Shown one piece after another: positions 1-5,869 of a stretch of DNA of 5,869 bases (position 1 is the stretch's first letter; each line of letters starts with the position of its first letter). Both the position numbers and the translations under genes were made by a program. The stretch is from Pseudomonadota bacterium. GTDB lineage: Bacteria > Pseudomonadota > Gammaproteobacteria > Burkholderiales > Rhodocyclaceae. The notes under the pieces are model-generated. The model ran no database searches. It was not told the origin of the DNA and worked only from the letters and a program-made list of their open reading frames with translations. The stretch lies in assembly GCA_023459095.1 (NCBI GenBank), contig JAEWVQ010000054.1, positions 1 to 5,869 on the forward strand. Reading direction: 5' to 3'.

Positions 1-476
1 TGGACAACGGTTACGATGGGGCGCAGGTCGGCGCGCTGTGGGCGCTCGGCGTGCTCGCCGAGATCGGCGTGTTCATGTTGATGCCGCGCCTGATGAAACG
101 CGTCGCGCTGCGCACCGTGCTGCTGGCCGCTTTCGCCTGCGCGGCGCTGCGTTTCGTGCTCACCGGCTGGGGCGTGGGCAGCATCGTGCTGGTCGCGGTC
201 GCTCAGTTGCTGCACGGTATCACCTTCGGTGCCCACCATGCGGCGGCGATCGCCGCGGTGAACCAGTGGTTCCCCGGGCGACTCCAAGCTCGGGGGCAGG
301 CCTTGTACGGCAGTCTGTCGTTCGGCGCCGGCGGCATGCTCGGCGCGCTGGTCAGTGGCTATGCCTGGGAGACGGTGGGGGCGGCGTGGACCTTCACCCT
401 GGGGTCGGCATTCGCGCTCGCCGGGCTGGTCTGGATGCTGTATGGCTGGCGCGCGGCGCCGCACGAGCGGACATGA
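1..476 (+). CDS. MFS transporter, C-terminal part (start outside window)
   Basis: Integral inner-membrane secondary transporter of the major facilitator superfamily, cut by the window edge. The frame is open from base 3 to a TGA at 474-476 and gives 157 residues, against roughly 390-400 for the whole protein. About five hydrophobic helices can be seen, at visible residues 9-28, 36-56, 59-86, 103-122 and 128-148, which fit TM8-TM12. A basic loop (RLMKRV, residues 29-34) separates the first two, as is usual between MFS helices. The run GITFGAHHAA (residues 72-81) and the segment QARGQALYGSLSFG (95-108) resemble the MFS_1-like/3-phenylpropionate transporter (HcaT-like) branch that I recall from betaproteobacteria. 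The substrate cannot be told from this half. The GTG at 51 is internal, because the frame continues upstream with family-like sequence (DNGYDGAQVGALWALG). The fold is secure; the subfamily is less so. Confidence 0.85.
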   Translation, partial: DNGYDGAQVGALWALGVLAEIGVFMLMPRLMKRVALRTVLLAAFACAALRFVLTGWGVGSIVLVAVAQLLHGITFGAHHAAAIAAVNQWFPGRLQARGQALYGSLSFGAGGMLGALVSGYAWETVGAAWTFTLGSAFALAGLVWMLYGWRAAPHERT

Positions 477-488
477 GGCACGAAAGAA

Positions 489-500
489 GGCGCGCGCGCC
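489..500. repeat. 12-bp perfect GC palindrome in the MFS-protease gap
   Basis: GGCGCGCGCGCC is its own reverse complement and sits between the MFS stop codon and the protease start. It has no loop and no T-run, so it is a poor terminator. In a GC-rich genome such a palindrome can occur by chance, and I assign it no function. Confidence 0.3.
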
Positions 501-508
501 ATGAACAC

Positions 509-515
509 AAGGAGG
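509..515 (+). promoter_or_regulatory. Shine-Dalgarno of the M48 protease gene
   Basis: AAGGAGG lies five bases before the ATG at 521. This strong site fixes the start, even though the frame stays open far upstream into the MFS gene. Confidence 0.8.
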
Positions 516-520
516 GGAGC

Positions 521-1339
521 ATGAAGCAGTTGCACAGGAACCTGTTGCCGGCGGTGCTCGCCGCCAGCGTGGCGGTGGCGTGTCAGACGGTGCAGACCAC
601 CGGGAGCGGGGCGGTCGGCGTCGATCGTGGGCAGATGATGATGGTGTCGGCGCAGGAAATCGATCAGGCGTCGAATCAGCAGTATCAGCAGGTGTTGCTC
701 GAGGCGCGGCGCAAGAACGCGCTCAACCGCGATGCCGCGCTGGTGCAGCGCGTGCGCGCCATCGCTGCGCGCCTGGAGCCGCAGACCGCAGCCTTCCGCA
801 GCGATGCCCCGGGCTGGAAGTGGGAGGTGAACGTGATCACCTCGAACGAGCTCAACGCCTGGTGCATGGCGGGCGGCAAGATCGCGATCTACACCGGGTT
901 GATCGAGCGCCTGAAACTCACCGACGACGAGATCGCCGCGGTGATGGGGCACGAGATCGCCCATGCGCTGCGCGAGCACGCGCGCGAGCGGGTGTCGAAG
1001 GCGATGGCGACCGGGCTTGGCGTTTCGGTGGCGGGTGCGCTGCTCGGAGTCGGGCAGGCGGGGCAGGATCTGATGGGCACGGTGGCGAAGGTGACGTTCG
1101 AGTTGCCCAACTCGCGCCTGCACGAGACCGAGGCCGACCGCATCGGCGTCGAGCTCGCCGCCCGCGCCGGTTACGATCCGCGCGCCGCGGTGGGGCTGTG
1201 GGACAAGATGGCGACGCAGTCCTCCGGAGCACCGCCGCAGTGGTTGTCGACCCACCCGTCGCACGCCAGCCGGCAGCAGGATCTGGCCAACTACGCGGCC
1301 CGCGTGATGCCGCTGTACGAGCAGGCGCGCAGACGTTGA
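521..1339 (+). CDS. M48 family zinc metalloprotease, predicted lipoprotein
   Basis: Predicted envelope metalloendopeptidase of 272 residues, similar in size and layout to the small M48 lipoproteins LoiP (YggG) and YcaL (about 250 residues). Residues 1-20 form a signal peptide with a short basic start and a hydrophobic core, ending in the lipobox AVA-C21. Gln22 after the cysteine fits outer-membrane rather than inner-membrane sorting. The catalytic motif HEIAH gives zinc ligands His144 and His148 and catalytic Glu145. HETEADRIG supplies the third ligand Glu202 with Asp206 (ExxxD). NAWCMAGGK upstream of the active site and STHPS...R (residues 243-251) near the C-terminus are also family features. 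A small, weakly hydrophobic segment lies between HExxH and ExxxD. The ATG at 521 is chosen for its Shine-Dalgarno and because it begins a proper signal peptide; the frame upstream reads as antisense-like junk. The likely role is quality control or turnover of envelope proteins, by family analogy. Its substrate is unknown. Confidence 0.9.
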   Translation: MKQLHRNLLPAVLAASVAVACQTVQTTGSGAVGVDRGQMMMVSAQEIDQASNQQYQQVLLEARRKNALNRDAALVQRVRAIAARLEPQTAAFRSDAPGWKWEVNVITSNELNAWCMAGGKIAIYTGLIERLKLTDDEIAAVMGHEIAHALREHARERVSKAMATGLGVSVAGALLGVGQAGQDLMGTVAKVTFELPNSRLHETEADRIGVELAARAGYDPRAAVGLWDKMATQSSGAPPQWLSTHPSHASRQQDLANYAARVMPLYEQARRR

Positions 1340-1387
1340 CAAGGGCAAAGGCGTCGGCTACCAAGTCGGGCGCCCCTGTGAAATAAT
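1336..1387 (+). promoter_or_regulatory. Candidate promoter region of the leuCDB-asd operon
   Basis: Two sigma-70-like candidates are visible. TTGACA at 1336-1341 is a perfect -35 overlapping the protease stop codon, but the hexamer 17 bases downstream (TACCAA, 1359-1364) is a poor -10. TGA-AATAAT at 1379-1387 is a good extended -10 (five of six in the hexamer), but it has no good -35 at the right distance. It would start transcription near 1394 and leave a leader of about 25 bases. Within a GC-rich surrounding, the AT-rich stretch 1381-1402 supports a promoter here. No leucine-rich leader peptide or attenuator is visible in the gap. Confidence 0.4.
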
Positions 1388-1419
1388 CGAAATCTTTTCT
1401 TTCCGCGGAATTGCACTGG

Positions 1420-2829
1420 ATGGAAGCCCAAACGCTGTACGAAAAACTCTGGTCGAGCCACGTCGTTCACCAGGAGAGCGACGGCACGGCGCTGATCTAC
1501 ATCGATCGCCACCTCGTTCACGAAGTCACCAGCCCGCAGGCCTTTGAAGGCCTGAAGCTCGCCGGCCGCAAACCGTGGCGGATTTCGTCGATCGTCGCCA
1601 CCGCCGACCACAACACGCCGACCGACCACTGGGAACTCGGCATCCAGGATCCGGTGTCGCGCCAGCAGGTCGAGACGCTGGACGCCAACCTCCGTGAAGT
1701 CGGCTCGCTCGCCTATTTCCCGTTCAAGGATGCGCGCCAGGGCATCGTGCATGTGATCGGGCCGGAAAACGGTGCCACCCTGCCGGGCATGACCGTGGTC
1801 TGCGGCGATTCGCACACCTCGACGCACGGCGCCTTCGCCTGTCTGGCGCACGGCATCGGCACCTCCGAGGTCGAGCACGTGATGGCGACCCAGTGCCTGC
1901 TGCAGAAGAAGTCGAAGACCATGCTGATCAAGGTCGAGGGCGAACTCGGCCGCGGCGTCACCGCCAAGGATGTGGTGCTCGCCATCATCGGCAGGATCGG
2001 CACCGCCGGTGGCACCGGTTATGCGATCGAGTTCGGTGGCAGCGCGATCCGCTCGCTGTCGATGGAAGGGCGCATGACCGTGTGCAACATGGCGATCGAG
2101 GGCGGCGCGCGCGCCGGCCTGGTGGCCGTCGACCAGACCACCATCGACTATCTCAAGGACAAGCCGTTCGCCCCCACGGGCGCGCAGTGGGAGGCCGCGG
2201 TCGCCTACTGGCGTACGCTGAAGTCCGACGACGGCGCGGTGTTCGACCAGGTCGTCGAACTCGACGCCGCGTCCATCCAGCCGCAGGTCACCTGGGGCAC
2301 CTCGCCGGAGATGGTCACCACGGTCGATGGTCGCGTGCCCGATCCGGCGGCGATCGCCGATCCGGTCAAGCGCGAAGGCGTGGAGCGCGCGCTCAAGTAC
2401 ATGGGGCTGGCGCCCAACACCCCGATCAACGAGATCCCGGTCGACCAGGTGTTCATCGGTTCGTGCACCAACTCGCGCATCGAGGATCTGCGCGAGGCAG
2501 CGGCGGTCGCCAAAGGCCGCAGCAAGGCCGCCAACGTGCGTCGCGTGCTGGTGGTGCCGGGGTCCGGGCTGGTCAAGCGCCAGGCCGAAGCCGAAGGCCT
2601 CGATAAGGTGTTCGTCGAAGCCGGTTTCGAATGGCGCGAGCCGGGCTGTTCGATGTGTCTGGCGATGAACGCCGACCGTCTCGAACCGGGCGAGCGTTGC
2701 GCCTCGACCTCCAACCGCAACTTCGAAGGCCGTCAGGGCGCCGGCGGGCGCACCCATCTGGTGAGCCCGGCGATGGCCGCGGCTGCCGCGGTGACCGGGC
2801 ACTTCACCGACGTGCGCACCCTGAACTGA
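1420..2829 (+). CDS. leuC: 3-isopropylmalate dehydratase large subunit
   Basis: Large, iron-sulfur-carrying subunit of isopropylmalate isomerase. With LeuD it converts 2-isopropylmalate to 3-isopropylmalate in the cytoplasm, the second step of leucine synthesis. The protein has 469 residues, close to E. coli LeuC (466). It belongs to the aconitase superfamily: ADHNTPT at 62-68, GDSHTSTHG at 129-137, and the three cysteines that hold the 4Fe-4S cluster, Cys349 (GSCTNSR) and Cys410/Cys413 (PGCSMC). These lie at nearly the same positions as in E. coli. No key residue is missing. The ATG at 1420 is preferred because it gives the usual N-terminus (MEAQTLYEKLW) and length. A TTG at 1411 would add only three residues, and the weak CGGA at 1406-1409 sits 10 bases before the ATG but only one base before the TTG. 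It is the first gene of a run leuC-leuD-leuB-asd, and leuD follows after 16 bases. Confidence 0.98.
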   Translation: MEAQTLYEKLWSSHVVHQESDGTALIYIDRHLVHEVTSPQAFEGLKLAGRKPWRISSIVATADHNTPTDHWELGIQDPVSRQQVETLDANLREVGSLAYFPFKDARQGIVHVIGPENGATLPGMTVVCGDSHTSTHGAFACLAHGIGTSEVEHVMATQCLLQKKSKTMLIKVEGELGRGVTAKDVVLAIIGRIGTAGGTGYAIEFGGSAIRSLSMEGRMTVCNMAIEGGARAGLVAVDQTTIDYLKDKPFAPTGAQWEAAVAYWRTLKSDDGAVFDQVVELDAASIQPQVTWGTSPEMVTTVDGRVPDPAAIADPVKREGVERALKYMGLAPNTPINEIPVDQVFIGSCTNSRIEDLREAAAVAKGRSKAANVRRVLVVPGSGLVKRQAEAEGLDKVFVEAGFEWREPGCSMCLAMNADRLEPGERCASTSNRNFEGRQGAGGRTHLVSPAMAAAAAVTGHFTDVRTLN

Positions 2830-2845
2830 CAGCACAGGCAGAACC

Positions 2846-3484
2846 ATGAAACCGTTTACCGTTCTCGATGCCATCGTCGCGCCGCTCGACCGCGCCAACG
2901 TCGACACCGATGCGATCATCCCCAAGCAGTTCCTGAAGTCGATCAAGCGCAGCGGCTTCGGCCCCAACCTGTTCGACGAGTGGCGCTACCTCGACGTCGG
3001 CCAGCCCGGCCAGGATTGCACCGACCGCCCGAAAAATCCCGACTTCGTGCTCAATCAGGCGCGCTACCAGGGCGCGCAGGTGCTGCTCGCGCGCGACAAC
3101 TTCGGCTGCGGCAGCTCGCGCGAGCATGCGCCGTGGGCGCTCGAAGACTACGGCTTCCGCGTCATCATCGCGCCCAGCTTCGCCGACATCTTCTTCAACA
3201 ACAGCTTCAAGAACGGCCTGCTGCCGATCAAGCTGGATGCGGCCGAGCTCGACGTGCTGTTCGCGCAATGCGAAGCCACCGAAGGCTATCGCCTGAAGAT
3301 CGATCTCGCGGCACAGACCATCACCCGCCCGGACGGCAAGGCGATCGCCTTCGACGTCGATCCCTTCCGCAAGGAATGCCTGCTGAACGGCTGGGACGAC
3401 ATCGGCCTCACCCTGCGCCATGCCGACAAGATCCGTGCCTTCGAAGACAAGCGTCGCGCCGAGCACCCCTATTATTTCGCCTGA
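2846..3484 (+). CDS. leuD: 3-isopropylmalate dehydratase small subunit
   Basis: Swivel-domain subunit that completes isopropylmalate isomerase with LeuC. It has 212 residues, slightly longer than E. coli LeuD (201) and as I expect for betaproteobacteria. The N-terminal ANVDTDAIIPKQFLK (residues 17-31) and the substrate-binding loop FGCGSSREHAPWAL (86-99) are the family signatures. The loop Ser90-Ser91-Arg92 region helps to set the specificity for the isopropyl group. The ATG at 2846 is preceded by a modest ACAGG (2834-2838), seven bases away. The 16-base gap after leuC fits co-transcription and equal production of two subunits of one enzyme. There is no extra small gene between leuC and leuD, unlike the entericidin-type insertion I recall from some Burkholderiales. 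Confidence 0.97.
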   Translation: MKPFTVLDAIVAPLDRANVDTDAIIPKQFLKSIKRSGFGPNLFDEWRYLDVGQPGQDCTDRPKNPDFVLNQARYQGAQVLLARDNFGCGSSREHAPWALEDYGFRVIIAPSFADIFFNNSFKNGLLPIKLDAAELDVLFAQCEATEGYRLKIDLAAQTITRPDGKAIAFDVDPFRKECLLNGWDDIGLTLRHADKIRAFEDKRRAEHPYYFA

Positions 3485-3507
3485 GCCGTCGCGGCCCGGG
3501 TTTGTGT

Positions 3508-3512
3508 GGAGA
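3508..3512 (+). promoter_or_regulatory. Shine-Dalgarno that decides the leuB start
   Basis: GGAGA lies eight bases before the ATG at 3521. An in-frame GTG at 3506 overlaps the approach to this site and would put the ribosome site inside the coding region, so the ATG is the better start. Confidence 0.65.
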
Positions 3513-3520
3513 CAGACTGG

Positions 3521-4585
3521 ATGAAGATTTGCGTGTTGCCGGGTGACGGCATCGGTCCCGAAATCACGGCGCAGGCCGTGCGTGTGCTGGGCGCGCTCGA
3601 TCTGAAAATCGAACTCGAGGAGGCGCTGCTTGGCGGCAGCGCGGTGGATGCCACCGGCACCCCCTACCCGGAAGCCACCCAGAAGCTCGCGCGCGCGGCC
3701 GACGCCGTGCTGCTCGGCGCGGTCGGCGGGCCGAAGTGGGATGCGCTGCCGCGCGAGCAGCGCCCCGAGCGCGGTCTGCTCGGCATTCGCAAGGATCTGG
3801 GGCTGTTCGCCAACCTGCGTCCGGCCATTCTCTACCCTGAACTGGCCAACGCCTCCACGCTCAAGCCCGAGGTGGTGTCCGGGCTCGACATCCTGATCGT
3901 GCGCGAACTCACCGGCGACATCTACTTCGGCCAGCCGCGCGGCATCGAGGTACGCGAGGTCGAGGGTACGTCGCAGCGCGTGGGCTGGAACACCATGATC
4001 TACGCCGAGTACGAAATCCGCCGCATCCTCAAGGTGGCGTTCGAGGCGGCGCAGAAGCGCGGCAAGCGCCTGTGCTCGGTGGACAAGATGAACGTGCTCG
4101 AAACCACTCAACTCTGGCGCGACATTGCCGAAGAAATGGCGAAGGATTTCCCTGACGTCGAGCTCTCCCACATGCTGGTCGATAACGCCGCGATGCAGCT
4201 GGTGCGCAACCCCAAGCAGTTCGACGTGATGGTCACCGGCAACATGTTCGGCGACATCCTGTCGGACGAGGCGTCGATGCTCACCGGCTCGATCGGCATG
4301 CTGCCGTCGGCGTCGCTGGACGCCAACAACAAGGGGTTGTATGAGCCTTCGCACGGTTCGGCGCCCGACATCGCCGGCAAGGGCGTGGCCAATCCGCTCG
4401 CCACCATCCTGTCGGCGGCGATGATGCTGCGCTACACCTTCAATCAGGAAGAGGCGGCGCTGCGGATCGAGGCTGCGGTCAAGAAGGTGCTTGCGCAGGG
4501 CTTCCGGACCGGCGACATTTACGAGCCGGGCACGACGAAGGTCGGTACGAAGGAAATGGGCGACGCGGTGCTGGCAGCACTCTGA
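3521..4585 (+). CDS. leuB: 3-isopropylmalate dehydrogenase
   Basis: NAD-dependent oxidative decarboxylation of 3-isopropylmalate, the third leucine-specific step, giving the precursor of 2-oxoisocaproate. It is a cytoplasmic beta-decarboxylating dehydrogenase, normally a homodimer. It has 354 residues, within the usual 345-363. The start MKICVLPGDGIGPEI is typical. Catalytic and binding residues can be placed by comparison with the Thermus enzyme: Arg128 and Tyr135 in RELTGDIYFG, Lys189 in VDKMNVLE, and the metal-binding aspartates Asp221 (MLVDNAAM), Asp245 and Asp249 (DILSDEAS). The cofactor-binding run EPSHGSAPDIAGKG follows near the C-terminus and is of the NAD-preferring type. The ATG at 3521 is chosen over an in-frame GTG at 3506 because of the GGAGA site and the conserved N-terminus. 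It lies 36 bases after leuD and 35 before asd. Confidence 0.98.
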   Translation: MKICVLPGDGIGPEITAQAVRVLGALDLKIELEEALLGGSAVDATGTPYPEATQKLARAADAVLLGAVGGPKWDALPREQRPERGLLGIRKDLGLFANLRPAILYPELANASTLKPEVVSGLDILIVRELTGDIYFGQPRGIEVREVEGTSQRVGWNTMIYAEYEIRRILKVAFEAAQKRGKRLCSVDKMNVLETTQLWRDIAEEMAKDFPDVELSHMLVDNAAMQLVRNPKQFDVMVTGNMFGDILSDEASMLTGSIGMLPSASLDANNKGLYEPSHGSAPDIAGKGVANPLATILSAAMMLRYTFNQEEAALRIEAAVKKVLAQGFRTGDIYEPGTTKVGTKEMGDAVLAAL

Positions 4586-4609
4586 GGACGCTCCGGGATT
4601 TTTTGGTTC

Positions 4610-4617
4610 GAGGTGAT
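4610..4617 (+). promoter_or_regulatory. Strong Shine-Dalgarno of asd
   Basis: GAGGTGAT matches the 16S anti-Shine-Dalgarno over eight bases and is followed by the ATG at 4621, seven bases after the GAGG core. It rules out the earlier in-frame GTG at 4603 and suggests asd is well translated despite being last in the operon. Confidence 0.8.
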
Positions 4618-4620
4618 GTG

Positions 4621-5754
4621 ATGAAGCGAGTAGGGCTGGTTGGCTGGCGCGGGATGGTCGGTTCCGTGCTGATGCAGCGCATGGTGGAAGAGGGTGATTT
4701 CGCCCATATCGAGCCGGTGTATTTCTCCACGTCGGCAGCGGGCGGCAAGGCCCCGGTGTTCGGTGGCAAGGACGCGGCGCTGCCGCTGCAGGATGCGATG
4801 AGCGTCGAGGCCCTGAAGGCCTGCGACATCGTCATCACCTGCCAGGGGGGCGACTACACCAAGGAGGTCTATCCGCAGCTGCGCGCGGCGGGCTGGAACG
4901 GTCACTGGATCGACGCGGCGTCCGCGCTGCGCATGGCCGACGACGCGGTGATCATCCTCGATCCGGTCAACATGCACGTGATCAAGGATGCGCTCGCCAA
5001 GGGCGGCAAGAACTGGATCGGCGGCAACTGCACGGTGTCGCTGATGCTGATGGGCCTGGGCGGCCTGTTCAAGCACGACCTCGTCGAGTGGGTGTCGGCG
5101 ATGACCTATCAGGCCGCTTCCGGCGCCGGTGCGCAGAACATGCGCGAACTGATCGCGCAGATGGGCACCATTCACGCCTCGGTTGCCGACCTGCTCGCCG
5201 ACCCCGCCTCCGCGATCCTCGACATCGACCGCAAGGTTGCCGAGACCATCCGTTCGGACGCCTTCCCGAAGAAGAACTTCCGCAACACCCCGCTCGCCGG
5301 CAGCCTGATCCCCTGGATCGATGTGCCGGTCGAGGGTGGCCAGTCCAAGGAAGAGTGGAAGGGCGGTGCCGAGTGCAACAAGATCCTCGGCAAGCCGGCC
5401 TTCCGCAGCGCGGGCAGCATCCCCATCGATGGCCTGTGTGTGCGCATCGGCGCCATGCGCTGCCACTCGCAGGGTCTGACCATCAAGCTCAAGAAGGACG
5501 TGCCGCTCGACGAGGTCAGCGAGATCATCGCCACCGCCAACGACTGGGTCAAGGTGGTGCCCAACGAGCGCGAGATCTCCGAACGTGAGCTGACCCCGGC
5601 CGCCGTGACCGGTACGCTGACCGTGCCGGTCGGCCGCCTGCACAAGCTGGCGATGGGGCCCGACTACCTTGGCGCGTTCACGGTCGGCGACCAACTGCTG
5701 TGGGGCGCGGCCGAGCCGCTGCGCCGCATGTTGCGCATCCTCATCGAGGACTGA
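4621..5754 (+). CDS. asd: Aspartate-semialdehyde dehydrogenase
   Basis: NADPH-dependent reduction of aspartyl phosphate to aspartate semialdehyde, the branch point for lysine and diaminopimelate, threonine and methionine. It is cytoplasmic. It has 377 residues, against 367 in E. coli, and belongs to the Gram-negative proteobacterial type. The nucleotide-binding start is VGLVGWRGMVGSVL (residues 4-17). The catalytic cysteine is Cys137 in GGNCTVSL. ASGAGAQNMRELIAQMG follows as in the E. coli enzyme, and RIGAMRCHSQ supplies substrate-binding Arg275 and the general-base His282. All the key residues are present. The start is the ATG at 4621, set by the GAGGTGAT site and the family N-terminus. It is probably co-transcribed with leuCDB and is followed by a strong hairpin, so it looks like the last gene of the unit. 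Confidence 0.98.
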   Translation: MKRVGLVGWRGMVGSVLMQRMVEEGDFAHIEPVYFSTSAAGGKAPVFGGKDAALPLQDAMSVEALKACDIVITCQGGDYTKEVYPQLRAAGWNGHWIDAASALRMADDAVIILDPVNMHVIKDALAKGGKNWIGGNCTVSLMLMGLGGLFKHDLVEWVSAMTYQAASGAGAQNMRELIAQMGTIHASVADLLADPASAILDIDRKVAETIRSDAFPKKNFRNTPLAGSLIPWIDVPVEGGQSKEEWKGGAECNKILGKPAFRSAGSIPIDGLCVRIGAMRCHSQGLTIKLKKDVPLDEVSEIIATANDWVKVVPNEREISERELTPAAVTGTLTVPVGRLHKLAMGPDYLGAFTVGDQLLWGAAEPLRRMLRILIED

Positions 5755-5767
5755 TTGCTCGCCTCTA

Positions 5768-5808
5768 GCGGCCCGGTGCATCCACCCTGCGGTGGGGCGC
5801 CGGGCCGT
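5768..5808 (+). terminator. GC-rich hairpin after asd, likely transcription terminator
   Basis: CGGCCCGG (5769-5776) and CCGGGCCG (5800-5807) are perfect inverted repeats. The stem continues inward through 5777-5779 with 5797-5799 (one G-U), then a nested CCACC (5782-5786) with GGTGG (5791-5795) around the four-base loop CTGC, with a bulge at 5780. The 5768/5808 pair can add a G-U at the base. It starts 14 bases after the asd stop. There is no run of T after it (TGTCGTGTC), so it may pause or terminate with help, or protect the 3' end of the mRNA, rather than act as a textbook intrinsic terminator. Confidence 0.65.
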
Positions 5809-5816
5809 GTCGTGTC

Positions 5817-5830
5817 GGTGCCTCGGCACC
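5817..5830. repeat. Small second hairpin after the asd terminator
   Basis: GGTGCC (5817-5822) and GGCACC (5825-5830) are perfect inverted repeats. In practice this is a five-pair stem with a CTCG loop. It follows the main hairpin by eight bases and also lacks a T-run. It could be the second half of a double-hairpin terminator or chance. Confidence 0.35.
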
Positions 5831-5832
5831 TC

Positions 5833-5861
5833 GCGCAATCCCGGCGTTATTCCGTTTGCGC
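5833..5861. repeat. Spaced inverted repeat GCGCAA-N17-TTGCGC near the window end
   Basis: GCGCAA at 5833-5838 is matched by TTGCGC at 5856-5861, with 17 bases between. The spacing is more like two operator half-sites than a tight hairpin, and the place is upstream of whatever gene follows. Six-base arms in GC-rich DNA can arise by chance, so this is only a candidate. Confidence 0.2.
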
Positions 5862-5869
5862 AGAAACAA

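Noticed and set aside
38..520. Upstream extension of the protease frame into the MFS gene
   Set aside because: The frame is open, but it reads as Arg-rich shadow of the transporter. The strong ribosome site and signal peptide at 521 mark the true start.
501..524. Seven-codon frame (ATG AAC ACA AGG AGG GGA GCA TGA) whose stop overlaps the protease start
   Set aside because: The ATGA overlap with rare AGG AGG codons looks like a translational-coupling leader, but the AGG AGG is explained by the Shine-Dalgarno itself and the small frame has no good ribosome site. Chance is more likely.
1340..1419. Leucine attenuator or leader peptide before leuC
   Set aside because: No short frame with a run of leucine codons and no hairpin plus T-run was found in the gap.
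1291..2967. 558-residue open frame on the minus strand over leuC
   Set aside because: It lies opposite leuC, whose motifs are certain. Its translation is rich in Arg, His, Asp and Gly with no recognisable domain, which is the usual shadow of GC-biased third positions.
2804..4354. 516-residue open frame on the minus strand over leuD and leuB
   Set aside because: Fully antisense to two clear enzymes, with shadow-type composition and no ribosome site or domain that I can see.
4519..5838. 439-residue open frame on the minus strand over asd
   Set aside because: Antisense to asd. It begins in the hairpin region after asd and shows the same shadow composition.

Overview
This window is an ordinary housekeeping stretch of a GC-rich bacterial chromosome. 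All six genes I can support lie on the + strand. In order they are the tail of an MFS transporter, a small M48-family zinc metalloprotease lipoprotein, leuC, leuD, leuB and asd. The strong G/C bias at third codon positions, the sizes and motifs of the LeuC, LeuD, LeuB and Asd proteins, and the leuC-leuD-leuB-asd order all suggest a betaproteobacterium. A Rhodocyclales type such as the Thauera/Azoarcus/Zoogloea group seems likely, but that is inference from remembered family sequences, not from a search.

Positions 1-476 hold the last five or so membrane helices of an MFS transporter whose start lies outside the window. A 44-base gap with a strong Shine-Dalgarno leads into the M48 protease (521-1339), which has a signal peptide with a lipobox cysteine, HExxH and ExxxD. 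An 80-base gap (1340-1419) carries possible promoter elements and precedes leuC (1420-2829). leuD (2846-3484), leuB (3521-4585) and asd (4621-5754) follow with gaps of 16, 36 and 35 bases, so the four biosynthetic genes are probably one transcription unit. A strong GC hairpin just after asd (5768-5808) is the likely end of that unit. The last ~60 bases hold a small second hairpin and a spaced inverted repeat, and probably belong to the regulatory region of the next gene.

LeuC and LeuD form isopropylmalate isomerase, which turns 2-isopropylmalate into 3-isopropylmalate. LeuB oxidises that to the direct precursor of 2-oxoisocaproate, the keto acid of leucine. Asd makes aspartate semialdehyde, the branch point to lysine/diaminopimelate, threonine and methionine. 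Co-transcription would link leucine synthesis with the aspartate family. leuA, which supplies the substrate of LeuCD, is not in the window, and there is no leucine-codon leader peptide before leuC.

I found no mobile element, CRISPR array, tRNA, rRNA or evidence of a new system. The long minus-strand open frames are shadows of the high-GC codon pattern. The findings are modest regulatory points only.
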